From a virus: a DNA stretch of 63,908 bases. This document shows positions 8,011 to 16,353 of the stretch, in pieces. The first letter of the stretch is position 1, and each line of letters opens with the position of its first letter. The notes under the pieces were generated by a model. That model made no database searches. It had not been told where the DNA came from and saw only the letters and a list, made by a program, of their open reading frames with translations. Location: positions 1-63,908 of IMG/VR virus record IMGVR_UViG_3300032087_005153; one strand, 5' to 3'. The position numbers and the translations under genes were made by a program.

Positions 8011-10509
8011 ATGATTTTTGGACCTCAATTATTACACGAGCTATTAGTCTCAGCCGCCACTTCGCCCCCTCAAACAGCACCCGACCCTTTAGCTCCAACT
8101 GCTGGTAATGAGCTAGGCAATTATACAGCTCATCCTGATTATGTTAATTTTACAAACCCACAAAAATATAAGGCAATATACAATGACCCTGCCACTGGAA
8201 GACTATGGAGAACAGATGCAGGTTTTGGCAAGATATTGACCTCAACAGACGGTGGAAATACTTGGAGTGAAGAACCTTTTAATGGGGTCTCATATCCTTT
8301 AGAATCACTTCCTACATTAAAATGGATTCAGGCTTTAAATATAGAAGACTTAGCAATATATGATATAAATAATGACGGGCAAGATGAATTAATATGGAGT
8401 GATACTAATCGCTGGATATATTACACTTCTTATCCAATAACAACCTCCAGTGTAACTCAAATTGAAATTCAAAGAGATAACAACGGTAATCTTGTTGCTC
8501 TTGGTTGGACATTTAAACTAAATGATAATTGGTATTCTATTAATTACGGTAGCGGATTAAATGGGTCAACGGGTTTATGGAGAAATACGGATTATAAAAA
8601 CACTCCAAATACTTGGAATCACGTAATTGATTATGCAGCATCACAAGGAGGGTCTTTTCCAACAGAAATTTCAAATAGTGCTAGAAGGCACGGTGGTGTT
8701 GCATCAACAAGTGGAACTATAATATTAAATTTAGTACCTGGGTCTCCGTATGATAATACTTATTTTAGGTCAACAGATGACGGGGCTACGTGGACTTTAT
8801 TAGGAAATATAACTGGAACATTAGCCAACTTTGACCTTAAAAGAATAGCAACAGATAATAATGATAATTGGGTATTAGCTGGTGGTGGAAATAAATATTA
8901 TTATTCTACAAATGATGGTGCTACTTGGACACAGGCAACACCCTCATATAATCCTGTAGGAGCTACAAACTGGGTAAGTAATGATGTGCTTTATTTAAAT
9001 GGTAAGTGGCTAATGATTAGAGAAAATGGTTCAGTAGGTGGCAATGATCCATCGGAACTTATTTCTACATCAACGCCATGGATTTCTAGTAGTTGGGTAC
9101 TTGAAGAAAATAATTTTTTCATTGGCAGTGTGGGTACTGGGATTACTACAGAAATTAGGTTAACTGGAATGAAACCTGCTGGGCAAAATTTAATATTAAC
9201 ATCAGGGGAAACAGGATATTTCACATATTATAAAATACCTATAATAGTCAATATTATAAATATATCTTCAAATTATGTAGCCCTTTATGGAGGATATAAA
9301 GATAGCAATGGTAACCATATTCAATCCCAATCTAATGAACATACCACTCCCGCCGAGTCTAAAAGATTAAGAAATTTATTAACAAATGAATTAGCTTTTG
9401 GTTCATCAACTCAAATTGGAATACTTCCTTATATAGATACAACTAATTTAGAGGTTGGTACAAAACTTTATGGATCAGCAAGTCATGGTAATAATCCTGC
9501 TTATTTGTGGTTTAATATGAGTGCATTTGGAGACATAAGAAATACATATGCACATTATACAATTAATTCAGACGCTTCAATGGTGTACGGTACAAATCCT
9601 ACCCCGCATGCTAATGACTATTGGGTAACAGTAAATACAACCACTAGTACTGTAGAGGCTCTTTATACTTATTCTGAAGTAACAGAAAATACATTAAAAG
9701 ATGTAACTTGTCCATTCAGCTCAGGTGGTACGGTAGGTGTTAATGGAGCATTCTTCCTTGATGGTTCAGGATATGGTACATATACAGATGCTCTTAATGC
9801 AAATATATCTACAGGGGCCAATGGAGATACCCTTTATTGTGATGCTGAAAATAAATATCCTAAAGTAGGGGATAGAACTTATCAAACACTAACATCTACA
9901 ACAAGTGATAGTTCAAACGCATATCAAAGAGCGTGGGTGCCATTTTTATTAGAAGGTACTACAAGTTCAGGAAGTGTTCAATATGCTGTTAAATTTGACT
10001 ATGCAAGCTACAATGGAACAAACAGCGATACCGCCCCTTCTCTTACAAATAGTTATTTTATTACTGAAATTAGAGATAGCAATGGTAATAGTATAACAGA
10101 AATTCCAAGTACTGTTCCAATGGGGTGGTTTGCTAATGCAGCAGATGAATATAGCGCATTTTCAACAAGATCAGATGCTTGCTCAGGAGGATTTGCTAAT
10201 TCAACAAGCATAAGAGTACACTTTAAAACTACAACAGGTACAATAGCATATCCAACAACAACCCAAGATATTATTGATGGATCACTTTCAGGTTCAGGTA
10301 CAACTTTAGATATGTACACTGATAGCAATGGCAGCCCAGCTACTAAATTTAGAGGTGGAGCTTTATATGTTGGTTTAGTTTATAAGCCTATAAGTAATCA
10401 AAACACTTCTACTCAACCTCAGCTAACTTTAATTGCTCTTGGAAGTTCAACCGATGTTCCACCTTATAATGCAGAAGGATGGTATGATTACGTGCAGTCA
10501 TGCCCATAA
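8011..10509 (+). CDS. Virion spike or fibre with sialidase-type Asp-box repeats
   Basis: 832 residues, 1 base after the large fibre. Three Asp-box motifs (S-x-D/N-x-G-x-T-W) are seen at residues 78-85, 254-261 and 299-306 (STDGGNTW, STDDGATW, STNDGATW), marking a BNR beta-propeller-like domain in the first ~380 residues as in sialidases and other glycan-handling proteins. A segment near residue 110 (DINNDGQDELIW) looks like an FG-GAP-type calcium loop. The second half is Ser/Thr/Asn-rich and beta-like. It probably binds surface glycans; whether it is an enzyme cannot be told. Confidence 0.7.
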   Translation: MIFGPQLLHELLVSAATSPPQTAPDPLAPTAGNELGNYTAHPDYVNFTNPQKYKAIYNDPATGRLWRTDAGFGKILTSTDGGNTWSEEPFNGVSYPLESLPTLKWIQALNIEDLAIYDINNDGQDELIWSDTNRWIYYTSYPITTSSVTQIEIQRDNNGNLVALGWTFKLNDNWYSINYGSGLNGSTGLWRNTDYKNTPNTWNHVIDYAASQGGSFPTEISNSARRHGGVASTSGTIILNLVPGSPYDNTYFRSTDDGATWTLLGNITGTLANFDLKRIATDNNDNWVLAGGGNKYYYSTNDGATWTQATPSYNPVGATNWVSNDVLYLNGKWLMIRENGSVGGNDPSELISTSTPWISSSWVLEENNFFIGSVGTGITTEIRLTGMKPAGQNLILTSGETGYFTYYKIPIIVNIINISSNYVALYGGYKDSNGNHIQSQSNEHTTPAESKRLRNLLTNELAFGSSTQIGILPYIDTTNLEVGTKLYGSASHGNNPAYLWFNMSAFGDIRNTYAHYTINSDASMVYGTNPTPHANDYWVTVNTTTSTVEALYTYSEVTENTLKDVTCPFSSGGTVGVNGAFFLDGSGYGTYTDALNANISTGANGDTLYCDAENKYPKVGDRTYQTLTSTTSDSSNAYQRAWVPFLLEGTTSSGSVQYAVKFDYASYNGTNSDTAPSLTNSYFITEIRDSNGNSITEIPSTVPMGWFANAADEYSAFSTRSDACSGGFANSTSIRVHFKTTTGTIAYPTTTQDIIDGSLSGSGTTLDMYTDSNGSPATKFRGGALYVGLVYKPISNQNTSTQPQLTLIALGSSTDVPPYNAEGWYDYVQSCP

Positions 10510-10605
10510 AACACCATAATAATAAAAACAGTAAAAATATACAATTAAATGTAATATAATATATAACCAAAAACAAATATTTTAACCTTAAAAACCTAAA
10601 AACCT
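10510..10605 (+). promoter_or_regulatory. Leader upstream of the chaperonin operon
   Basis: 96 bases without a gene, extremely A+T-rich. TAATATAATATA at about 10550-10561 could serve as a -10-like region for transcription of 10606 onward. The leader then contains A-rich tracts (CTTAAAAACCTAAAAACCT) directly before the ATG and no Shine-Dalgarno sequence. The gap follows the end of the fibre genes, so a new promoter is plausible but not shown. Confidence 0.3.
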
Positions 10606-10896
10606 ATGACTTATTTTTATTACAAAACCAATTCGTGGTCAAGCGGAGAAAACCAAGTATCCGAAGAAACCAAAAAAATGTGGAAACGCTATGCTAAAAA
10701 GAAAAACTGGCGCATTACACAATTGTCAAATGGTTATTACCAAACTGAATGGAAAGACACTGACGACAAATGGAACAGTGTTACAAGAAGGGAAACTATA
10801 GATGGTGCTGAAAAAGCAATTGATTCTTCTATAGAACATTATGCAAAAAAACTTAAATTAGCAGAAGGCCCAATAGTGGTAAAAACATTTGAATAA
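10606..10896 (+). CDS. Hypothetical 96-residue protein
   Basis: Not recognised. Rich in Lys, Trp and Tyr (six Trp), with a central segment resembling a small beta-sheet domain (WRITQLSNGYYQTEW) followed by a helix near residues 65-85. It is the first gene after a leader region and sits 23 bases before groEL, so it is probably co-transcribed with the chaperonins. Confidence 0.6.
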   Translation: MTYFYYKTNSWSSGENQVSEETKKMWKRYAKKKNWRITQLSNGYYQTEWKDTDDKWNSVTRRETIDGAEKAIDSSIEHYAKKLKLAEGPIVVKTFE

Positions 10897-10919
10897 AAAA
10901 CAATTTAAAATTTAATTTA

Positions 10920-12476
10920 ATGGAATTTAATCAACCAAGCGAAATTGTTAAAGATTTAACTTTTGGCAATGACGCTCAGAATAGCATTATGACAGGTGTT
11001 GACAAGCTTGCAAAAGCTGTTGCATCTACAATGGGAGCGTCTGGTAAGTGCGTTATTTATGAAGATGGGCTAGGAAAGCCAATAGTTACAAAAGACGGAG
11101 TGACTGTTGCTAATAGCGTGGTTCTTATGGATCCCGTCGAAAACATCGGCGCAACCCTCATAAAAGAGGCAGCTCAAAAAACAGTAAAGGAAGCGGGTGA
11201 CGGTACTACTACAGCTACCGTCCTCGCACACTCCATTTTAAAAGAATATTGGAATATTGAAAATCCAGATATTCGTAAAATAAAAGAAGACATAAATACG
11301 GCTGCTAAAAAAGTAATTAATTACTTAGAGAGTTCAGCAAAAGAAGTTAAAGCAGGCATGCTCGACCATGTGGCAACAATATCAACTAATAACGATAAAG
11401 AATTAGGTAATATTATTGCTGAAGCCTATAATACTGTTGGTAAAGATGGTGTTGTATTAATGGAAGAATCTGAAACTGATAAAACATATGTCGATACAGT
11501 TGAAGGCGTGCAATTTGACTCAGGGCTGAAGTCACAGCACTTAATTACTGATAAAGAGAAAAATAAAGCTATTTTAGAAGAGCCTCTTGTACTTATCGTA
11601 GATTCTGAAATAGAAACTATAAGAAAAATACAAAGTGTCTTAGAATACGCTATAAAGAATAAAAAAGCTATATTGATTATAGGTAATGTTTCACAACAAG
11701 TGATGTCAGCACTTATAATGAATAAAGTTAAAGGAAATATTAAGGTCAATATAATTGACCCACCTGGTTTTTCAACCATTAGACGAGACATGCTGGATGA
11801 CCTCGCACTTATTACAGGAGCTAAAGTAATAAATGAAGAACTAGGTGATGATCTTGATTTAATTGATGAAAGTTGTTTAGGTATTGCTGCAAAAGTTGTA
11901 ACAGATGAAAATAATACAGTTATTGCTACAAATACTGAAACAGATGAAATTAAAAATCGTATATTAGCAATTGAAAAGCAAATTAAGGAAGAAAAAAATC
12001 CTTATGCTTTGAAAAAGCTTGAACAGCGTAAGGCAATGCTTTCAGGGTCTGTAGGTATTATATATGTAGGTGCAGATTCTAAAATAGAGCTTAAAGAAAA
12101 GAAAGATAGGGTTGAAGATGCTATCTATGCTGTAAAAGCAGCTTTAAAAGAAGGTATTGTTCCAGGTGCAGGTATTGCGTTACATAACGCAGCTGAAAAT
12201 ATTTCAACAAACAATACGCCTGGTGGTAATGTTTTAATGAATGCTATAAAAGCACCATACAAAACAATACTAAATAATGCTGGAATTGAATATGACTCTG
12301 ATCTTAAAAAAGGCTGGGGTATAAATGTTATAACAGGTAAAAAATGTAACCTAATCAAAGATGGTATTATTGATCCTGTATTAGTTACAAAAACTGCATT
12401 AAAAAATGCAATTTCTGTAGCAACAACAATAATGTCTGCTGATTGTGTAATATCTAATGTAAGAGAGCAATCATGA
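10920..12476 (+). CDS. groEL: Phage-encoded chaperonin GroEL (HSP60)
   Basis: 518 residues, nearly the full length of cellular GroEL (about 545). The ATP-site signature GDGTTTATVLA is intact at about residues 92-102, preceded by VTKDGVTVA. The apical domain region (~185-370) includes VEGVQFDSG and a conserved-looking ITGA segment. PGAGIAL near 417 and GIIDPVLVTKTAL near 480 match GroEL equatorial motifs. The Gly-Gly-Met C-terminal tail of host GroEL is absent. GroEL folds proteins in an ATP-driven cage capped by GroES, whose gene overlaps this stop codon. Phage copies are rare; it probably helps fold the very large virion proteins encoded here. Confidence 0.93.
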   Translation: MEFNQPSEIVKDLTFGNDAQNSIMTGVDKLAKAVASTMGASGKCVIYEDGLGKPIVTKDGVTVANSVVLMDPVENIGATLIKEAAQKTVKEAGDGTTTATVLAHSILKEYWNIENPDIRKIKEDINTAAKKVINYLESSAKEVKAGMLDHVATISTNNDKELGNIIAEAYNTVGKDGVVLMEESETDKTYVDTVEGVQFDSGLKSQHLITDKEKNKAILEEPLVLIVDSEIETIRKIQSVLEYAIKNKKAILIIGNVSQQVMSALIMNKVKGNIKVNIIDPPGFSTIRRDMLDDLALITGAKVINEELGDDLDLIDESCLGIAAKVVTDENNTVIATNTETDEIKNRILAIEKQIKEEKNPYALKKLEQRKAMLSGSVGIIYVGADSKIELKEKKDRVEDAIYAVKAALKEGIVPGAGIALHNAAENISTNNTPGGNVLMNAIKAPYKTILNNAGIEYDSDLKKGWGINVITGKKCNLIKDGIIDPVLVTKTALKNAISVATTIMSADCVISNVREQS

Positions 12477-12733
12477 GGGCGGTAAATAAGTTTATTATAA
12501 TTAAATCAATTAAGGAAGAAATTAAACCTAATGAGTCTGGTTTAATTCTTACAGAAAAACATCAAGATGAGATACGATACAGAAAAGCTGAAGTACGTTC
12601 TGTTGGTAATTATGTTGAAGGAATTACTGCAGGGGATAGTATATACTACGACAGATTTGCTGGCTACGGTATAGATTATGAAGGAGAATTACTTCATGTA
12701 ATCAAAGAACAAGATGTAGTTGTTGTATTATGA
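12473..12733 (+). CDS. groES: Co-chaperonin GroES (gp31-like)
   Basis: 86 residues; start overlaps the groEL stop (ATGA). The N-terminus (MRAVNKFIIIK) and a Y-R-K-A-E-V-x-S-V-G segment fit the GroES barrel, as do AGDSIYYDR and the C-terminal LLHVIKEQDVVVVL. Between them residues ~20-32 (NESGLILTEKHQDE) would be the mobile loop that docks on GroEL; it contains a G-L-I-L tract like the GGIVL of host GroES. It caps the GroEL ring. Slightly shorter than host GroES (about 95). Confidence 0.85.
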   Translation: MRAVNKFIIIKSIKEEIKPNESGLILTEKHQDEIRYRKAEVRSVGNYVEGITAGDSIYYDRFAGYGIDYEGELLHVIKEQDVVVVL

Positions 12734-13170
12734 GGTTAGAACCTGATGATATACGCGAAATAGGATTATTTAAATATTATAGGCTTGTTAGAAAATGGGC
12801 TTGTAAAACTTATAATCTAACTGATGCTGAATTAGAATTACTAATACATTTTGATTGCTTAGGTACATTTACGCGCAATGATTACTTAGAAGGCACTTAT
12901 ATATATTCATGGGATAAGCATCGATGGGAAAAGCTTAGAAAAAATAAATGGATAGAAGTATATGCCAAAAGAAACCATACGACTATAAAATATAACGTAT
13001 ATAAGGTTTCAACAAAATGCAAATATTTAATTGCTAGAATTTACAGAGTATTATTAGGTACAGAAGATTTGCCTTATTCAAGACGAAGTGTATTTGAAAA
13101 AGGTAAAACATATACAGATAAAGTATATACTGCTGCAATAGATAAAATGAATAAAGACACAAATAGATAA
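12730..13170 (+). CDS. Hypothetical 146-residue protein, possible winged helix
   Basis: Start overlaps the groES stop. Residues ~25-90 have the helix-helix-strand look of a winged helix-turn-helix: LTDAELELLIHFD, then LGTFTRNDYLEG, then WEKLRKNKWIEVYAKR. The rest is basic. I recall similar proteins in marine phages without an assigned function. A MarR-like or DNA-binding role is possible but unproven. Confidence 0.55.
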   Translation: MRLEPDDIREIGLFKYYRLVRKWACKTYNLTDAELELLIHFDCLGTFTRNDYLEGTYIYSWDKHRWEKLRKNKWIEVYAKRNHTTIKYNVYKVSTKCKYLIARIYRVLLGTEDLPYSRRSVFEKGKTYTDKVYTAAIDKMNKDTNR

Positions 13171-13490
13171 TGGGTTATCAAATGAAAAATAGCGTTGAAG
13201 GATTATTATCTGGAAACAGCCCTATAATTAAAAAAGACTTAGGACCAGATGTTCATGGTGAAACATTGAATGATGGGACTATAGTTATTAATAAACGTCT
13301 ATCACCTGTTCAGCAAAAATTAGCTGTTAAGCATGAGAAAGTACATAGAGATCAAATTAAGCGAGGTGATCTTTCTTATGATGAAAACTTTGTATATTGG
13401 AAGGGTAAAAAATACCCGCGTAAAACTATGAAAGAAGGGGCTAAAAATTTACCCTGGGAAGCAGAAGCATATAAAAAACAAAATAAATAA
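13170..13490 (+). CDS. Small HExxH metallopeptidase-like protein
   Basis: 106 residues, overlapping the previous stop by one base. An HEKVH motif at residues 55-59 (AVKHEKVHRDQ) matches the zinc-binding HExxH of gluzincin or eCIS-core-like peptidases. A conserved-looking LPWEAEAY at 94-101 supplies a possible third ligand (Glu97 or Glu99). Lysis genes lie nearby, so cleavage of a capsid or host protein, or a purely structural metal site, are options. The motif is seen; activity is not known. Confidence 0.6.
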   Translation: MGYQMKNSVEGLLSGNSPIIKKDLGPDVHGETLNDGTIVINKRLSPVQQKLAVKHEKVHRDQIKRGDLSYDENFVYWKGKKYPRKTMKEGAKNLPWEAEAYKKQNK

Positions 13491-13495
13491 TAATT

Positions 13496-13633
13496 ATGGA
13501 CTTACCTATTACAAAAAAAGTACACGCTCAGAAAAAAGCACCAGCACCTGTATGCCCAACTTGTATGCAACCAATTGCGCAAGGATGTGGATGTATGATG
13601 AGAGGCGGAAAAAAGATTAAAAAAAGTAATTAA
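13496..13633 (+). CDS. Cys-rich 45-residue protein
   Basis: Short gene running from ATG at 13496 to TAA. It contains CPTC at residues 20-23 and GCGCMM at about 33-38, i.e. four Cys in a zinc-ribbon-like arrangement, with basic ends (KKVHAQKK, RGGKKIKKSN). It fills the gap between the HExxH gene and the endolysin gene. A metal-binding role is inferred from Cys spacing only. Confidence 0.5.
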   Translation: MDLPITKKVHAQKKAPAPVCPTCMQPIAQGCGCMMRGGKKIKKSN

Positions 13634-13661
13634 GCTTACCATAATATAATTTAATTTAATC

Positions 13662-14126
13662 ATGAATATTAGTGAACATATAAGCTTAAAAGAAGCAACG
13701 CGTTCAAATACTGCCAAAAGATTAGGTATTGATAATATGCCTGATAATGAAACTTTGGTAACTATGCAGATTACTGCCGAGCATGTGTTTGAACCTCTTA
13801 GAAATAAATTTAACGAACCTATTTATATATCATCATTTTATCGTTGTCCCGAATTAAATACAGCAATTGGTGGATCTACAAGATCACAACACTGTAAAGG
13901 CGAAGCGATTGATATTGATGATGTGTATAGCAAAGCTACAAATGCAGACTTTTTTAATTATATAAAAGAAAGTTTAGAATTTGATCAGCTTATATGGGAA
14001 TTTGGAGACGATGAAAATCCCGACTGGGTTCATGTTAGTTACAATTTAGGTAAAAATAGAATGAGAATACTTAAAGCTGTAAAACAAAACGGTAAAACAC
14101 AATATATAGATATTACAAATGAATGA
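13662..14126 (+). CDS. Endolysin-like peptidase M15 family protein
   Basis: 154 residues. The zinc-site pattern of the M15 (D-Ala-D-Ala carboxypeptidase, VanY/Peptidase_M15_3) family is complete: SQHCKGEAIDID (His77 and Asp84) and WVHVSY (His124), with Glu113 in IWEFGDD as a candidate catalytic base. ISSFYRCPELNTAIGG precedes it, as in the family. These enzymes cut peptidoglycan stem peptides. No signal peptide is visible, so it would need the holin to reach the wall. A holin gene follows at 14745. Confidence 0.85.
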   Translation: MNISEHISLKEATRSNTAKRLGIDNMPDNETLVTMQITAEHVFEPLRNKFNEPIYISSFYRCPELNTAIGGSTRSQHCKGEAIDIDDVYSKATNADFFNYIKESLEFDQLIWEFGDDENPDWVHVSYNLGKNRMRILKAVKQNGKTQYIDITNE

Positions 14127-14448
14127 TCCAATTACTTCAAGGGTGATGCGTTCGCCTTTAAAAAAGTCAAAACCACCAGCCCCCTCAAAGAAAAAATCTT
14201 TAGGATACTATAATGAAGCTAAACCTACAGGAACAGGCGCGGCAGCAGGTGGGGGTATGACACAAAAGGGTGTTGATAAATATAAAAGAGATAATCCTGG
14301 AAGTAAATTACAAACTGCAGTTACAACCCCACCTAGTAAATTAAAGCCGGGTAGTAAAGCTGCTAAAAGACGCAAAGCATTTTGCGCAAGATCTAAAAGC
14401 TGGACTTCTGAAAGAGGTAGAGCTGCTAGAAGAAGATGGAATTGTTAA
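14119..14448 (+). CDS. Basic marine-phage protein with GSKAAKRRKAFCAR motif
   Basis: 109 residues, overlapping the endolysin by 8 bases. The N-terminus is Lys/Pro-rich (SPLKKSKPPAPSKKK). The C-terminus has GSKAAKRRKAFCARSKSW then RGRAARRRWNC, a pattern I recall from uncharacterised proteins of many marine phages. The charge suggests nucleic acid or membrane binding. Function is unknown. Confidence 0.6.
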   Translation: MNDPITSRVMRSPLKKSKPPAPSKKKSLGYYNEAKPTGTGAAAGGGMTQKGVDKYKRDNPGSKLQTAVTTPPSKLKPGSKAAKRRKAFCARSKSWTSERGRAARRRWNC

Positions 14449-14463
14449 CTTAAATTTTATAAT

Positions 14464-14745
14464 ATGAATACGATTACAATTATTTTGGCTGTATTGGCCA
14501 CATTATCAATTTTACTAAACTTTTACCTAATATATCTTTATACTGGTAAAATAAAAGATGCAGATCGTGATATGATTGCGGATGCTGCTGAAGAAGCTGC
14601 GGCTGAAATTAAAGAAAGAGCTAAAACTGTTGTTAAAGAAATTAGCGACGTTGGTGCTGCCGTAAAAGAAGTTGGAAATCAAATAGGTGATCTTCCAAGC
14701 GCAGTTGCTGGAAAAACTAGAGTTGGCCGTAAACCTAAGAAATAA
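14464..14745 (+). CDS. Single-span membrane protein with amphipathic tail
   Basis: 93 residues. A strong hydrophobic segment at residues ~4-27 is followed by a long Ala/Glu/Lys helix (AAEEAAAEIKERAKT) and a basic end (RVGRKPKK). It lies between the endolysin and holin genes and overlaps the holin start by one base (TAATG). This suggests a role in lysis, for example an antiholin or spanin-like protein, but a virion membrane protein cannot be excluded. Confidence 0.55.
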   Translation: MNTITIILAVLATLSILLNFYLIYLYTGKIKDADRDMIADAAEEAAAEIKERAKTVVKEISDVGAAVKEVGNQIGDLPSAVAGKTRVGRKPKK

Positions 14746-15161
14746 TGGCTGATAAGAAAAAATTTAAAGACACTGCTGTCGGACAATTTTTACTTAACAA
14801 AATTCCAAATGTTGTCGGGGCAATAGCGGGGGATACCCCCGTTGGCTCCGTCATAGAAGCTATTATTGGCGGATCTGATATGTCAGACGCTGATAAAGAT
14901 ATTGCTCTTGAAAAATTAAAAATGGAAAGAGCAGAAATAGATGGTGTAACAAAACGTTGGGTAGCAGACGCAAGATCAGGTAGCTGGCTTGCTTCAAATG
15001 TTCGACCATTAATATTAGTTTTTTTAACTATAAGCTATGTTATAGGCTGGTATACCGGATACTCATTAGATAATATAACCTCGTTATTAACAATTGTTAT
15101 TGGAGGCTATTTCGGTTCGCGAGGTGCAGAAAAAGTCTTTGGAAATAGAATGCATAAATAA
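14745..15161 (+). CDS. Holin of the three-TM (GTA-type) family
   Basis: 138 residues. Resembles the family 'holin of 3TMs for gene-transfer release': helical N-terminus with a glycine-rich IAGDTPVGSVIEAIIGG segment, LKMERAEIDGVTKRW, then SGSWLASNVRPLILVFLT leading into the membrane region (two clear spans at ~88-105 and ~112-128) and a short basic tail. It would form the membrane lesion that lets the endolysin out. Downstream of endolysin, as usual for such cassettes. Confidence 0.75.
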   Translation: MADKKKFKDTAVGQFLLNKIPNVVGAIAGDTPVGSVIEAIIGGSDMSDADKDIALEKLKMERAEIDGVTKRWVADARSGSWLASNVRPLILVFLTISYVIGWYTGYSLDNITSLLTIVIGGYFGSRGAEKVFGNRMHK

Positions 15162-15170
15162 TAAAATAAA

Positions 15171-15329
15171 ATGGAAATTAAATTAAATGAATCACAATTA
15201 CAGCGAATTAATCAGGTATTAAATGAATTACCTATTCGCGAAATCAATAAAGTAAAAGCTATTCTAGCTATTATTGATGAATCAAATCAAAGCAAAGAAA
15301 TTAAAAATGAATCTAATAAGAAAAATTAG
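15171..15329 (+). CDS. Hypothetical 52-residue helical protein
   Basis: Starts 9 bases after the holin stop and overlaps the next gene by 23 bases. Charged and predicted helical (KLNESQLQRINQVLNELP). No motif recognised. Spacing and codon pattern support a real gene. Confidence 0.5.
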   Translation: MEIKLNESQLQRINQVLNELPIREINKVKAILAIIDESNQSKEIKNESNKKN

Positions 15330-15525
15330 TATTGGCCGTGATTATAAAAACGACGCAATGCATTATTCTGTAGGCCAAGAAGTATTTGGTGGACATACAA
15401 TACATGAAATAATAGAGGAAGAAAACGAATATAATATTTATATTAAAAAAAATGATGAAGTGCTTCCTTGGAAACATTTTAATAAAAATATGGCGATAGC
15501 CGTAGAATATAATTTAGAGTATTAA
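15307..15525 (+). CDS. Conserved marine-phage hypothetical protein
   Basis: 72 residues from the Met at 15307. An upstream in-frame Met at 15274 exists but lies deep in the previous gene. The sequence MNLIRKISIGRDYKN...MHYSVGQEVFGG...HTIHEI resembles small uncharacterised proteins found near terminases of marine phages. Probably a small beta-rich fold. Function unknown. Confidence 0.6.
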   Translation: MNLIRKISIGRDYKNDAMHYSVGQEVFGGHTIHEIIEEENEYNIYIKKNDEVLPWKHFNKNMAIAVEYNLEY

Positions 15526-16124
15526 TGAGGCATACGCATTGTTATATTGTAGAACCAGTTAATGGAAGATACAATAACAAGAAGAATGTTGATAATAATG
15601 AACTTATATTAAATACATCTATAGAAGATCACAAGTTTGTAAATAGAAATGGATTAATAATAGCGTTGCCTATCATTAATGAAAACGAGTATCTTCAAGT
15701 TGGCGATGAAGTAATTGTACATCATAATGTTTTTAGAAGATATTATGATATGCGCGGGAATGAAAAAAATAGTAAAAGTTATTTTGAAGAAAATAAATAC
15801 TTTTGCTATCACGACCAAATATTCCTTTACAAACGTAATGGTAAATGGCATACGCCTCCAGGTTTTTGTTTTGTAAAGCCAATTCATAGCCTAAATAATT
15901 TAACAGAAGACAAAGAAGAGCCTCTTACGGGTGTTTTAAAGCACATAGGAGACGATTTAAGAAGCTTTAAATTAAATAATGATGATTTAATAGGTTTTAC
16001 GCCAAATAGCGAATATGAGTTTGTTATAGACAACGAAAGACTATATAGAGTGCCAATAAATTCAATTTCAATTAAATATGAACGCAAAGGATCTGAAGTC
16101 GAATATAATACAAGCTGGGTATAA
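15525..16124 (+). CDS. Possible GroES-like beta-barrel protein
   Basis: 199 residues; start overlaps the previous stop. Two halves are visible. The first has GLIIALPI...YLQVGDEVIVHHNVFRR; the second has GVLKHIGDD...NNDDLIGFTPNSEYEF then LYRVPINSI. Both show the G-D-x-V-x-F/H strand turns of GroES-type barrels, and related marine-phage proteins are conserved near the terminase. It may be a second co-chaperonin-like factor or simply an OB/barrel protein. The genuine GroES lies at 12473. Low certainty; a structure prediction would decide. Confidence 0.4.
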   Translation: MRHTHCYIVEPVNGRYNNKKNVDNNELILNTSIEDHKFVNRNGLIIALPIINENEYLQVGDEVIVHHNVFRRYYDMRGNEKNSKSYFEENKYFCYHDQIFLYKRNGKWHTPPGFCFVKPIHSLNNLTEDKEEPLTGVLKHIGDDLRSFKLNNDDLIGFTPNSEYEFVIDNERLYRVPINSISIKYERKGSEVEYNTSWV

Positions 16125-16353
16125 AGCAGTACACGAGCTTATAAGGGTAGCAGAAGAAGAAATAATTGTGGATGGTGGCGAAGATGAACTTGCCGCGGAT
16201 AGATTAAAGAATGCTGCTGCTACCAAAAAGCTTGCAATATTTGATGCTTTTGAAATTCTTACACGTATTGAAGCTGAAAAGAATTTAATGGACAATAAAC
16301 CTGTTGAATCTAAAGAAAGCTTTAGTGGGTTTGCAGAAAGAAGATCTAAATAA
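16078..16353 (+). CDS. Possible small terminase subunit
   Basis: 91 residues, mostly helical and acidic, overlapping the previous gene by 47 bases and abutting the large terminase by a shared base (TAATG). Position directly before terL suggests the small, DNA-recognising subunit, but no helix-turn-helix is obvious and the protein is short for that role. Otherwise unrecognised. Confidence 0.4.
   Translation: MNAKDLKSNIIQAGYKAVHELIRVAEEEIIVDGGEDELAADRLKNAAATKKLAIFDAFEILTRIEAEKNLMDNKPVESKESFSGFAERRSK

Noticed and set aside
11426-11791. 121-codon open frame antisense to groEL
   Set aside because: Lies wholly inside the well-supported groEL gene, hydrophobic and Ser-rich without motif, typical of a complementary-frame shadow.
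15274-15306. Upstream start for the 72-residue protein
   Set aside because: The extension lies inside the preceding 52-residue gene; the Met at 15307 matches the N-terminus of similar phage proteins.
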